DNA from: Macrolepiota albuminosa
Lineage: Eukaryota > Basidiomycota > Agaricomycetes > Agaricales > Agaricaceae
Direction: 5' to 3'
Length of the DNA stretch: 64,000 nt
Assembly: GCA_027475525.1 (NCBI GenBank)
Contig: JAMWFC010000056.1
Coordinates: forward strand, 186,001 to 250,000
The translations under genes and the position numbers were made by a program. This document shows positions 11,290 to 22,334 of the stretch, one piece after another. The notes beneath the pieces were generated by a model. It was not told the origin of the DNA and made no database searches. It worked only from the letters and a program-made list of their open reading frames with translations. Numbering within the stretch: the stretch's first letter is position 1; each line of letters begins with the position of its first letter.

Positions 11290-11436
11290 ACTACCACAGG
11301 CGCATACTACAGGTCAGTACAATGTATATGTAGAGCAAAAATGCACCCATATAAAAACACAGATCCACTACCACAGGCGCATACTACAGGTCAGTACAAT
11401 GTATATGTAGAGCAAAAATGCACCCATATAAAAACA
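11283..11436. repeat. 77-bp exact tandem duplication, probable assembly artefact
   Basis: Second copy starts at 11360, at the right edge of the hairpin element. Confidence 0.9.
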
Positions 11437-11455
11437 CACCATTAGTTCCCATTAA

Positions 11456-12010
11456 GGTGGAGTAGGGGAAGTAGAACCCACCGCTGTATACAATATTGAA
11501 TATCAATAAACGAATATTCTACTGAACCACTGGAACTGGTTGCACCGCTGATGTCAGCTGGCTCACATGCCGACGTCAGCTACCATCCACTACCGTCCGC
11601 TGGCATGCCAGTGGACAGCGGACACTCACGCACCCTCTTCCGCCCTTCCTCCTCTTTCTCCCCAGTGCCATCCTCTCCACTCCCCACACTACCTCACATG
11701 CCACCCCCATCTATCACATGCACCCCGCTTCCCTCCTCCCCTCTGACCTGATGTCTGATGTCTGCTACATCTGCTGGCATACCAGCGGACACCCACGCTC
11801 CTCCCCTTCCCCCTTCCCCCTCTTTCTCCCCACCCCTATCCCTCTTCCACCACCCCCCATGCTCTCCGAGATGCCACCCCATGTGGCAGACACTCACGCA
11901 CCCCGTTTTCTTCTCTTCCGCCCTGATGCCGGATGATGCCAGGGGATGCCGACAGATACCAGCGGATATCCAGCGGATGCCGACGGATGCCAGCAGGTCA
12001 CGACGGCTGC
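11456..12010 (-). repeat. Right arm of the large inverted repeat
   Basis: Reverse complement of 2190-2725, C-rich on this strand. Open frames here are low-complexity and not supported as genes. It extends slightly beyond the left arm, which is cut by the LTR at 2187. Confidence 0.7.
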
Positions 12011-12198
12011 TGACAAACTCCGATGGATGCCAGCTGATGGCTGCTGATGCCAACGCCCCTTTCAAGCCACAAAAACTTCTTTGGGAGGTATGCCACCCCC
12101 CTTCCACCTCAAAAAATCCATACGGAAACCTGCAGAAACATAGATGGGTGTCTGTTCATTGTGTTATCTGACCTTTGAATCTATCTGTTAGTAACGGA

Positions 12199-12276
12199 CC
12201 TGTGGTGCAACGGTTAAATGTGCGTTCCATTGCTGGAGGCTTTCCCAAGGCCAGGGGTTCGATTCTCCCCCACAGG
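12199..12276 (+). ncRNA. tRNA-like element of Ser/Leu type
   Basis: The ends CCTGTGG and CCACAGG form a perfect 7-bp acceptor stem. The A box TGGTGCAACGGTTAAATG and B box GGTTCGATTCTC are near consensus, and a long variable arm (ggctttcccaaggcc) fits the Leu/Ser class. The anticodon stem is poor and I cannot read an anticodon. T-rich runs follow at about 12298. It could be a tRNA pseudogene or a SINE head. Confidence 0.5.
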
Positions 12277-12780
12277 CATACGGTGGGCAAGATGATGTTT
12301 CTTTTTCTTTGGTCCAACCAGCCCCTGTGGACCTGCATAGGCCTCTGCAGATGTCCGCTGGTGCCCTGCGTAGGCCTGGGAGGGCCTGCATAGGTTTGAG
12401 TGGGTTGACGTAAGTCTGCATGGATGTCTGCTAGTGGCTTGCGTAGGCCTGCGTAGGTCTGTGGGGCTCTTTTGTGGACATACGCTGGCATTGGGGGTGG
12501 GAAAAGGAGGGAAGGGGAGATGCGCAGCCTCGAGTTATTGTGGGGAGGGAAGTGGGGAACCTCGAGGAGGGTTTATTCATGCTATGAAGTCCACCAATGG
12601 AGGAGGTTTTTACTTGTGTGCTGATGCCCGCCGGTGGCCGCTGACGCACATTGACGTTTGCTCGTGTCTGCTGGCATCTGCCGGGCCTACATGCACATGT
12701 GTGTGCCCGCCTTTTATCGATTCACTGTACCGTGTCATACAGCACATTGTGACACGTCCGCGGCTCTGTATTCTATGGCA
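12277..12780. other. No gene seen
   Basis: G/T-rich sequence with repeated words (gcgtaggcctg, gtctgct) resembling the low-complexity part of the inverted repeat arms. No supported coding region. Confidence 0.4.
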
Positions 12781-13158
12781 CTGTAGGGACTGCTCTGCTC
12801 CAGTGTAGCGGACTCTGCTGGACACGTATGATACGGCACAAAGCGAGCTCCCGTACAATGTATAACATGTACCGTTGTGATGCCCTACCCTGAGACACAA
12901 TATTTACAAGACCAGTATAATGGTCATATTCCAGCGTTAGCGCCACATCTTCGTGATTGTCGCCAATCACTTCCTTGATGGTTTGTGAAAACACCTGTGG
13001 GATTGTTTGTTGGCATGTTGGTCGGTAAATTCTGGGGGCTTAGTGCAGGTGCCTTTTCATTGTCCTCTAGGGAACATCGGCACTGTTTGTCGGATTCCGG
13101 AATTGGGGTTGCTAATTGTTAGTGTTGTCTCATTGTCGGTAACGGTCTTGACAACTGA

Positions 13159-13656
13159 TCACGCCAAGATGTCGAAGGGTCTGCCAAGTAGCAAGTCGTA
13201 TGCCGGGGATCGCAAAATGTGTATCTGAAGGTAGAAAGTGATGTTGCCAAGGGTGCAAGGCACATTCTTGGCGAGACCTAGGGATCTGTCTACCATACCG
13301 TTAGTGCTCTGCATGTTTAGTATAACTGTAGGGTCATAAATGAGGCCCAGGTCGTTAGCAACTTCCGCTGCCATGGAAATAATTTGAGAACCGCTATCCA
13401 TGATTGCTTCCACCTCGTGCTTGTTGTCTACAGTTAGCGCAACTGAGCGAATAGCATGCGATTCTTGAGCGACGGTAAGGATTGCTGGATCTTTTCCATG
13501 TTTTACTGACCTAAGATAGGTCTCCACAGGGTCTACAGAAGTAGCGTTAGCGATGGTGTCAGCTGGAGAGTCTTCAGTGTCCAGAGAGTCGACGGTAATG
13601 GAAAAACTGAGAAGTGCATCGTCGAGTTCATCAACCTCGGCAACAGCTGTCGCCAA
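13159..13656 (-). pseudogene. Retropepsin-like aspartic protease of LTR-C element
   Basis: About 165 residues. The catalytic motif AIMDSGSQIISM lies in the middle and the closing motif YDLLLGRPFDIL near the end; both are typical of basidiomycete gypsy proteases. An in-frame TGA follows at FDILA, in a place where relatives read on. The pol leader with SNPNSG and TVPMFPRG words continues to about 13050, then breaks up to 12780. Confidence 0.75.
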
Positions 13657-15388
13657 GGGTCATCAGGGAGTGACTGCTGTCTGGGGCAATGCTACAAAGT
13701 TCCTCAACTGATAAGGTAACAGCAGTTTTCATGATGCGGCTGAAGATGTGGTTTGATTTTTCTATGTCAAATATTGGCGCGGTAGGTCGGTAACCACCTT
13801 CAGGACGCTTTTCGGGAATGGCAAAGTTTTGTTGTGTGGGAGCATGATATTGGTCAGGAATCCCTGAGTAGGGATGGAGAGGTGGCAAAGGCATTTCAGG
13901 AGTGGCAGAGGACAAAGACGGTTCTGAAGTTGTAGCTGGCGGTGCGGCAGGAGCAGGAGTCGGTAACTTGCTAGCGGGTGACATGGGCTTGTATCCTTTA
14001 AGAGGTTGTTTAGGCTGCTTAACTTCAACCCCATCAAAAACCTGATTCTTGAGCAAATCTAGCTCCTTCTGTAGCTTGGCGATACGTTCTTCCTGCGAGA
14101 AAGTTGGATGGTCACCAATGCTGTTGAAGTGTAAGACCTTGTGAATCATTTGCTGTTGGGTCACCTGTTCGGGATCGGGGTTGGCATTGCCGGAAAGCAT
14201 GCCGGTAACGATTTGTCCTGGATTGCGCCTATGCCATTCATCAACTCGCTCCTGGAAGGACTTCTTGTCCGGGTAGTTAGGGATGGTGGTGCCAGTGGTT
14301 AGGACTATCTTGCCGTCAATAGCCCTTCGAATTCTTCCTTGCCGAATATAATTTTCTAAAGTCGCACAGCGTCCTCTAGTCATAGTATGGCCAATCTCCT
14401 CACAGAAATGGCAAGGGCCAGGTGCAGGTACATTAGCAGATCGGTTAGCAGTGAGATTAGTTGTAATCATGGTTTTGATATGAGTCATGGCAGACGTGAC
14501 AGCTGCAGTAATGGCAGTGTTGAGATCCTCTTTCTTAACAAAGTTGGCAACAGGAGGTGGGATGGGAATAATACCGTTGGTTCGCTCAGGGGGTGGGCTC
14601 ATCCTAGTGCGTTGCAGCCCAATGCCAGTGTCTGTCCCCTTGAGAACCTATTTACCAGCTTCAAAGATGTCGGCAACGTTGTATGGCTCGTCCGGATGAT
14701 GAGCCTAATGAACTATTTCTAGGCAGCAAGCAATGCGAGTCCAGAGTGAAGTCAGGATGCCTTGTTGGAATAGGCGACATTCCTTGTTAATATAAAGCTT
14801 GCTGTTTTGCACTAACCACCTAGCAATCTTTTGGAATTCGCGGTAATACGTAGAGAATGCGCCAAGAGAAGATGTGCCGTTATCGAATGATTCTTGTACT
14901 AATTTCTGCAACTCGTTTACCGTGTATTGGGTAGCCTCTTCAGCGCCAGGATACAACTAGATTACTGCCGTCTTCCAGCCTTCATACAAGGTGCCTTGGG
15001 CTGGCACTGGTGGTGCAGCAGGAACAAAGGCGGCAAACTCAGCAAGACCTGTCCACGTTTCTGCCATGTCATATGACACGTATCTTGCCATGTATTCCTT
15101 CATTTGCATGTGGTCAGTAATTCCACAATCCCTAAATAAATACTCTAATTTCTTGAAATACTGGGAGAGCTCCCATGGCTTGGACTTGTCCCATTTTGGT
15201 GCCGAGAAGTGATTACATGGCAGCATGCACTGAACTTGTTGTTCCATGGTGACTGTGGTCCCGAGTTCGGTTAGCGGATGTGAAGAAGGAGTTCTAGGTA
15301 TTGGCGACGGGGTAAGAGAAATGACGAGTTGAGAAAGCAGTGTTAACGGAGTACTGGGGGTAACTGGTTGTGGTACAGCAAGCGACAA
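13631..15388 (-). pseudogene. Gag of LTR-C element
   Basis: Gag-like protein: a capsid-type part (WELSQYFKKLEYLF, YPGAEEATQYTVNELQKLV) and a Cys/His motif CHFCEEIGHTMTRGRC (C-x2-C-x4-H-x6-C, wider than the usual CCHC knuckle). A Pro-rich tail and an acidic C-end then run toward the protease. In-frame stops near 14957 and 14705 and at the gag/protease border break it. The capsid part is recognisable in the CpG-depleted copy at 18560-18745. Confidence 0.7.
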
Positions 15389-15610
15389 CGCTAAGAGGTT
15401 GTTGGCACTAAAATCAAGAGAATGCGGGAAGAGATCAGGAAATTTGTCTACAGTGGTGTTCTGTAGTTCCTGTGCAAGAGAGAGACCCGGTAAGGCACCA
15501 GGTGGTTGTGGAGTTGATGGATGGGAAGGAGCTATGCCTTCTGCCGACTGTTCTAGCAGGCGGCGCCTACGCTGGAGACGGGTTTCTGGTGGAATTCTGC
15601 CCTAGAGATC

Positions 15611-15627
15611 CCTCGCAGTGGGCTCCA
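15611..15627 (-). promoter_or_regulatory. Primer-binding site of LTR-C element
   Basis: TGGAGCCCACTGCGAGG on the minus strand, 3 nt from the LTR end. Shared with the LTR-A family (5870-5886), so the two families use the same type of primer. Confidence 0.65.
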
Positions 15628-15630
15628 ATT

Positions 15631-16560
15631 TGATGATGCCCAAAGTTTGGTCAGTAACAAATATAACAATAGTGTTACCGTACCAAAAGCTTGCATTGGG
15701 CACGCTAAAAGTGATGTGAGGAGTCCCAGACAGGTCCCAGAGAACGTGTCTATGAAAATAAAGTAAAGTCGGAAAAAGGTCGGCAAGTGTCAAGCGCTAA
15801 GGCAAAAGCGCTTAGGGAAAAAGCAGTAAGTGAACACAGCAATGTAAGCGGCAAGATCATCGGGAGCTTAGCAAAGTCTAAGCAACGTTAATGCCTACCG
15901 TAGCTGCAAGGCACGAGTTTATCGAAGGCTAGCGATAGTCTACAACTGCCAATGACTTTGACGTTGCCGACCGTAAATGAAATCTAGACCATAAGGGAGA
16001 TTGGAGTAAGGGGAGCAGAAAACTCTGTTCTTGTTTTTGTATGTACAAGTTGGTAAGTACTTTTTATACTACAAGGAGTTCACCGTCGCCAGTGACTAAC
16101 CATTGCCAAAGTGCAGTAAACTAGAAAATTTTATAGGGGTAGCTCCAACGGTTTCAGATCCCTACCATCCATTCAAGACCCTTAGCGACGCCAGGTGGCA
16201 GATTGCAATGCTAAACCATCAGTCCATCACCCTTCTGTCTGTCCAAAATGCTTAGCAATGTCAGGCGCCAAATCGAGGTGCTAAGCGATGTCAGACTCCA
16301 AGGTCAAACGCCAAGCTGTCCATCAGTTTTTGATAGATTGTCAGTCTTCTTTCCAAGCGCTGTTGTCAGTGACTGATGCCATCTGTCAGTTGTCATTCTG
16401 TCTGCCGTCAGTGCTATCATTGATTGGATCTGCTTCTTGCTGTGCACAGCCGTCAAATATTGCCAAAATTGGTTAATTAGCGCACGCTAAGGTATCCTGA
16501 GCCTGTGCCGTGTTGCCATAGCCTGCCATTGATGCGCTGATCCTGTATGGGGTCCTATCA
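15631..16560 (-). mobile_element. 5' LTR of LTR-C element
   Basis: 930 bp, TGATAGGACC...GGCATCATCA on the minus strand. Aligns with 1260-2187. It contains a TATA-like stretch (agtataaaaag on the minus strand). Confidence 0.88.
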
Positions 16561-17090
16561 CCATTCTATAAGACTGAGGGATCTTTACTTACATTGATCT
16601 ATCTAGGCTTTGAATATAAGGAACACTAGTTCTAACACACCTAGATTGATTATATGAGTAAGTCAATCTAGGTAAGTGCATAATTAGTATGTGTGTATAT
16701 ATCAGTAATATATGTGTGACGTACCCCCAGAGATGTATAAACAAGACTGGGGGTATCTAAGTATGAGATGTCATTATATAGTGTGGTAGACAAAGCATTT
16801 GGTGGCCCAGTTGTGTCTCTGGCCATCATTTCATGATACTCTTCACATATCATACCTGAGGCACTCCAATACTCCTCCTTACTGTGGATATGACTCACAT
16901 GTGAAATTGTAGCAGCATCAAGCAAAGCTGAGCATTTGACGCAGGCAAAGAAATAACAGTTTTGGCAAGGCTTTGGTAAACATGTTGGCAATATTGTCTT
17001 TGGTGTTAATGTACTATATGGTGATTTCTCTGTTATAAGCTTGTTCACAAATAAAATGGTGCTTAATGTCAAAATGCTTTACTCTTGCAT
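16561..17090 (-). mobile_element. 3' end of a Ty1/copia element
   Basis: On the minus strand the RNase H tail reads, with frame breaks, KHFDIKHHFI, YINTKDNIA and FTKALPK, a signature of copia polyproteins. An LTR-like start TGTTAGAACTAG lies near 16637. It is cut on one side by the LTR-C element (16560) and on the other by the LTR at 17091. Confidence 0.7.
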
Positions 17091-18815
17091 TGATAGGCTT
17101 CTACTTGGGCTGAGTGCATCAAGGGACATTATAGGCTTACTGACACTTGACATACTGGAGACTCTAATGATCTTCTTGGACTCAGGACATCTCTGACATT
17201 GGCACCCTGCTACAGACTTTACTTATCAGTCTCATCCAACATTTATCAGGCTTTCAGCACACACTATCCATTGACTTCAGAGATTTAGGAGGCTCAGAAC
17301 TCATAGTGCTAGCATGACAGTGGGGAGGTGACTCTGACCAAACTCTGATCAGTTTCAGAAGGGGTTAGCATTAGGCACTGCCATTTGACAAGGCACCTCA
17401 ATCAGAAGTCTAAAGAATCAATGATGACAGCACAGGATATACTCAAACCCAACATTTTGACTTATCAAAAATTGATACAATATTTAGCACTGACATTAGT
17501 GCTCATGGCATCTGTCAAGGATTTCTGACAATACCCTGGAGAAGCCTGGCCAATTGGAATCATACTAAAAAGTGAGCAGACACATACAATTCTAAGTCAG
17601 TTTAGAGTTGCTGTGGCTAATGGGCTATAACACTGTTGGTTGCCATCATCCATATGCTGCCAGTCACTGTTGATAGGTTGCTGTTAGCTGGAACCATGAG
17701 AGGTGCTAATTAGTAGTGCCACAAATAGACTCATTTTGGAAATACAGTAGCGCATAGTATAAAAGATAGCTACTTCACATGTATATAACAATGAATTGTA
17801 ACTCTTTGAGCACACAGTTACACTCAGCATTCAAATCACACTAGCTCGACCTAACTTTATCACTAAGTTGGATGCTAGCCTCATCTTTATTATTGTTATT
17901 GTTTATGATGCCACCTATAGGCACATTACATTGTGCTATTCTTTCTCTTTCCAATATCTTTGTCTAGACTACAGTGCTTACAGTTTGCTAGGAACTGTCC
18001 AAGGCACTATCATTCAACACATTGTCTTATCACATCTACTCAAGCACACCAGAACTCTGTCAGGACTCCTCACAACTATGCACACCAGGTGCTGGAGATG
18101 ACGTTGTACTGCATAATGTCCAGCACACCCAACCACAGTTGGCATTATCATTTTGGAGCCCATCATAAGGAGTTTTGTTAAGACAGAATTCTGCCAGAAA
18201 CTCGAGCCCAGCAACAGTGCTGCCTCCTGTTGGAGAGCATATTTGAACAAATCACTACTGACTCACCACATTTACCAGGCACATTACCAAGACACACCTT
18301 AGACCAGGAGCTTGAAGCTGCTCCAAATAGCTTATCTGAAAGCTTTTTCTCATTCTTCAGACCTTTCAAGTACTTAGCAGGTAAAAATCACACACTATTC
18401 ACATCTTTAGAGAAGTTATCTAGGTCATTATTGCCAGAACCTAGCAATTCAGAATTAACCAAGCCCATACCTACTACATCAACACTAAGTGACACTAGCA
18501 CCACCATCACTATTCTTACTTTGACATATACACCCGCCAACAAGGAGCAGGCAAATATCCAATGCATGCCATTTGGAAACCACTTTTTGTCACCAAAATA
18601 GAATAAAATGAAGCCTCATGAGCTAATGCAGTATTTCAGAGAGTTGGAGTACTTGCTATGTGACTGTTATGTAACAGACAACATGCAGATAAAGGAGTAT
18701 GTCACTAGATACGTCTCATACAATACTGCCAAGTACATATTCTAATATACTTTGAATCTCCCTCTGCCAGCTGTGTGACTAAGCCACAGCCTCTAGAGGT
18801 TGCCCTTACACTAAC
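17091..18815 (+). mobile_element. CpG-depleted LTR and gag remnant (LTR-A family)
   Basis: LTR 17091-18150 (TGATAGGCTTCTAC...GGCATTATCA), primer site, then gag words SPHLPGTLP, TLDQELEAAPNSLSESFF, HELMQYFRELEYL and YVTRYVSYNTA with several stops to about 18745. Compared with 4824-6320 nearly every CpG is now TpG or CpA. It ends where the membrane-protein pseudogene starts. Confidence 0.8.
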
Positions 18816-19730
18816 TTGAAGAAAACTGCTATTGACAAATGCTTGTCAAATACTAATAGGTCTATTTCAAAGGAAAATAGCAGCAATTCCACTAGTGGAC
18901 CAAGCACAGATTCAACCAGAAGCCCATCTTCATCCTCAACTAGTACATCAAGTCAGATTGTAACTTTTACCACAATAAAATCAAGTATTCTCATCACCTC
19001 TAATCTTGCTAAGAGACCAACAAAGCCAATATGCAGAGTTCACACAAAGTGGCCAATTGGTGCAATTGTTGGAGGTGTTCTTAGCAGTATCTTTGGTTTA
19101 GCTATAGTTCTAATAATTTTCTTTCTCTATTGGCAAAAGCAACAAAATTATTCTGATTTCAACCTTTTCCAGAATACTAATGTGTCCATGTTTTCATCTC
19201 TATCATTGAGATAGGGTATGCCCAGCTTTGTATAAGACCATAAAGCTCATGTTTGCTGATTTTTCTTCAGAATGGTATGCAAGAATCAATGCTGCAATAG
19301 AGAAGGCTGCTATATAAACAGAGAAGGCTTGTTTTAGAGCAGAAAGCACACCTTGTCCATCAAGTTATCAAGTAGATGGCAGAGCCTGGATGTGTTAAAG
19401 GAAAGAAATTGATATGGGTTTCCTAGTCATGCTCTAAGCCCTGAAATTTCACTGCCAACACTAAACATTCATCATGGAGAGCAATTGAGAAGAAGCAATC
19501 ATCTGAAACATCATGCAGGGACTGGGACTGAAAAACCCACTATTGCTTTGCCTCATAAATTTCAAAGTTCAACTGTGCCAGTGAGAACAACCACAAGCAG
19601 AAGTGTGATGTTGGAGTTGAATTGGAAAGAAAGAGGCATTATGAGGAGATTGTTGAGCAAATGGGCAAGGTGCTTGATAACAGTTTCAGTATTGTTCTGT
19701 CACTACAGATTATATCAGCAGTAAAAAGTG
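18816..19730 (+). pseudogene. Pseudogene of the Ser/Thr-rich single-pass membrane protein family
   Basis: Ser/Thr-rich stalk, then a TM segment (PIGAIVGGVLSSIFGLAIVL at about 19048-19107) and a basic stop-transfer. An intron-like gap ends in TTCTTCAG, the next exon starts WYAR, and the C-terminal motif reads RHYEEIVEQMGKVLDN near 19630-19680. Each part aligns with the gene at 36179-37572. The 5' exons are missing and stops and CpG depletion are present. A copy of a host gene has thus been moved into, or stranded in, the transposon zone. Confidence 0.75.
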
Positions 19731-19754
19731 ATGTGTAATAGCATTTGTGTAAGG

Positions 19755-20270
19755 GCAACAATCTCTGGAAGCTATAGCTCTGGAGAGGGAGATCCAAAGT
19801 ATATTAGAGTATCAACAATATTATAATAACTACTCATCTGGCAGAGGGAGATCCAAAGAAAACAAGTCTAGATTTTCTATGCCAGGACCAATGCTTTTGG
19901 GACCTCAGAAGCATGGAAAACAACTGTACAGGATAACAAGACCTTAAAAACTCAAAAATTGCCTAAATAAACAATTATACAAGCAAGGCAGAAAAACTCT
20001 GGTTTATATAAGCTATCTGTATGCAATGTTGAAAGAGCCACACTTGTCTGAATGATAACTAAAGAATCAGAGCACCTCAAAGGCTGAAATTGGTATTAAT
20101 AGATAGAGTTGAAAGAATAGAAGCAATGAAAGAAGAAATAAGAAAATGAATGAAGGAAGAAGGAAGAAATAAAGAGTGAAAGAAGAAGAAATAAGGAGTC
20201 CCCTGACAATTTGCTTCAGTAGGAGCAAACAAGTTTTTTTTTTGCTTGGAAAGTGATAGCCATTATAAAT
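19755..20270 (-). repeat. Direct repeat flanking the Tc1 element, left copy
   Basis: About 515 bp matching 33436-34055 in the same orientation (words ggcagagggagatccaaag, catggaaaacaactgtacag, ctcaaaaattgcctaaa). Part of it (near 19760) also matches, inverted, the gag remnant at 18745-18815, so it derives from an LTR element. Not coding as it stands. Confidence 0.6.
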
Positions 20271-21504
20271 CAAACTACACTAGCTTGAAAAACTGCTCCA
20301 ATGTTTGGCTTTTTTGGAAAGATTCACATGATGTGCAACAATTACCTAAGCAAAAAAAATGAAAAAATCACATGACATACAACTACATCCTGGCTTCATA
20401 ATGATGTATAAACATGTGATCTGAACAAGACCTCACTGATTATTAAATGAAACAAAATATTCAATTATTGGAGCAGTTTTTTGACTCACTCTAATTTTTA
20501 TATTTCCTCAACACTTTTCAGCAGTAGAAGATGGAGACACCTTGTGGGAAGTATAAGTAATGTCATGTGACCTTGTTTGTATTAATTTGACATGTTCAAC
20601 TTTAGTCAATCACCTTCTTGACACTCTACCACCATCATGCAACCTATTTTTGCTGCCAATTGCTCTTCTGTTGCTTCTCTCCTCAATGAGAAGTATTTTC
20701 AGCATCAAATTTAAGCAAAGACTGGCCTGGAAAAGGGCACTGTAGGGAGAATCAGCAAAGAACTAGAGAGCAACAAAGAGAACCATCCTGAAGCTTGTCT
20801 TTTCAAGCTTACAGCACATGACAAACAGTCTATTATTCATCAAATTACTACTGAAAAGCTGGATAATGCTGTTTAAGCCACACAGTTCATTATTCTGTCA
20901 TCTCCAATCTTGTTAATCCTCAGACAGTCAGAAATGCATTGAAGGAGGCAGATTTTTGCTCAGCAACAAAGAAGAAAGTTCCTATGCTCAAGGCTGCTCA
21001 TTGTACAAACTAGCTCAAGTTTGCTCAGTATCATAAAAACTGGACAGTGGAGGATTGGAAAAGGGTTTTGTGGAGTGATGAGACAAAGATTAATTGGATT
21101 GGATCAGATAGAAAGATATATGTGGGGAAAATTTCAAGAGAACTACTATCTGACTGCACTACTACATCAACTATCAAGCATGGAGAAGGAAACAACTTAA
21201 TGGTATGGAGCTGCATGGGTTGAAATAGAGTGGAGAAGCGTATAGAAGTTCAGGAGAAGATGGATGCTACACAGTATTGTGAGATTTTAGATGAGGGAGT
21301 GGTGGAAAGCTTTGAAAAGTTGGAAATGAAAGAGAAAGAACAATATTTTCAGCAGGACAAAGACTCAAAACACACCTCCTGATGAGCAACAACCTGGTTT
21401 TCTGATAACAACATCTTTGTGATATCTTGGCCTGCCCAATTCCCTGACCTCAATCCCATTGAACACCTCTAGGTTTACATCAAGCACAACTTTTGAAGTA
21501 TGAG

Positions 21505-21509
21505 GTGCC
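21505..21509 (+). repeat. Target-site duplication of the chromovirus (left)
   Basis: GTGCC immediately before the left LTR, repeated at 32970-32974 immediately after the right LTR. The duplicated bases belong to the transposase reading frame. Confidence 0.92.
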
Positions 21510-22205
21510 TGTCAGGTTCCGCTGAGTCGGGGGCCTTCCGGGAAAGCAACGCCCTTACGATGCGGACTTGACCTACAAATACTCGGGTGTCTGGAACTCC
21601 GGGGCTAGGGCTCCGGGGTTCAAGACGAGGACAGGGGTAATCCCGGGATAGGGGACTAGAGTCCGGGGGTTTTGGGTTGGGGGTAACTGGGGTTAGAGGG
21701 GGTCGAGTCGTGAACCGGAGGTTCTAAGACGAGACCAAGTTAGTAACTTAAGAGTTGCGAAGTGCGTACCAAAGCTTAGAGCACGCGAATACTAAGGCGT
21801 GCCAGTCGAAGCGTACCAAACAAGGCGTACCAGTCAATCAAGGGGCACGCAATATCCAAAGTAACAGTGTATGCAATATCAAGACTAGCGAATACAACGG
21901 GAGCTATGCTATAAGTACTACGGGGCCGGGTCTCGGGGTTCCGGGATGTCTGGGATGGGTTCCGGGGTCATTGAGTAGCGGCAGGGGCTGCACACCGGGA
22001 TCACACGTGTGGGCCGCGCGATCAATTGGCACGGATAGAGCCGTGATGCGTGATGCGTGATGGGATCGTTGATCAGGGCTGGTGGCAGCTGATGGCAGTG
22101 CCGGCGGTCGTGATGGCGGGGCGTGTCCTGTGGGGTCGGAGGGAGGGTCCCGGAGGATGTTCCGGGGGTGTCCCGGGGTGGGCCCGGAGGGAAGGGGTCG
22201 TGACA
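21510..22205 (-). mobile_element. 3' LTR of the chromovirus
   Basis: 696 bp, ends TGTCA/TGACA. It lacks 22 bp present in the 5' LTR (between gatggcggt and gccggcgg). In the sense direction a TATA-like TTATAG precedes AGTCTTGATATT by about 30 bp. Confidence 0.93.
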
Positions 22206-22208
22206 TCA

Positions 22209-22217
22209 CCCCCCCTT
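22209..22217 (-). other. Polypurine tract of the chromovirus
   Basis: On the minus strand AAGGGGGGG lies 3 nt upstream of the 3' LTR. It would prime plus-strand DNA synthesis. Confidence 0.8.
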
Positions 22218-22334
22218 CAGCGCCGAGACCCTCCGAGGCGCGCGTAGCCGGTGGTTCGGACCGGGGTCCAACCGTGGGATCCGGCACCTGACTTGCCACG
22301 TATCGAAAAAAAAAATTTACCGTCAAGTTCAACC

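Larger units (their letters stand above)
9360..11545. repeat. Cluster of tRNA-like (SINE-like) modules, right
   Basis: Modules with reversed B box (GGAGTCRAACCCACC) or forward B box: 9366-9440 (-), 9655-9676 continued at 10405-10460 (-, split by an LTR), 10546-10625 (-), 10910-11000 (+) and 11470-11540 (-). They match the modules at 2612-3432, mostly in the opposite orientation. Unique-looking AT-rich spacers lie between; no gene is seen from 9167 to 12198. Confidence 0.6.
12781..16560 (-). mobile_element. Decayed Ty3/gypsy element, 5' half (family LTR-C)
   Basis: Reading leftwards: 5' LTR, primer site, gag, aspartic protease, then the start of pol, which fades at about 12780 next to the C-rich repeat. 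No RT or integrase remains. It inserted into the 3' LTR region of a copia element (16561-17090). Confidence 0.85.
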
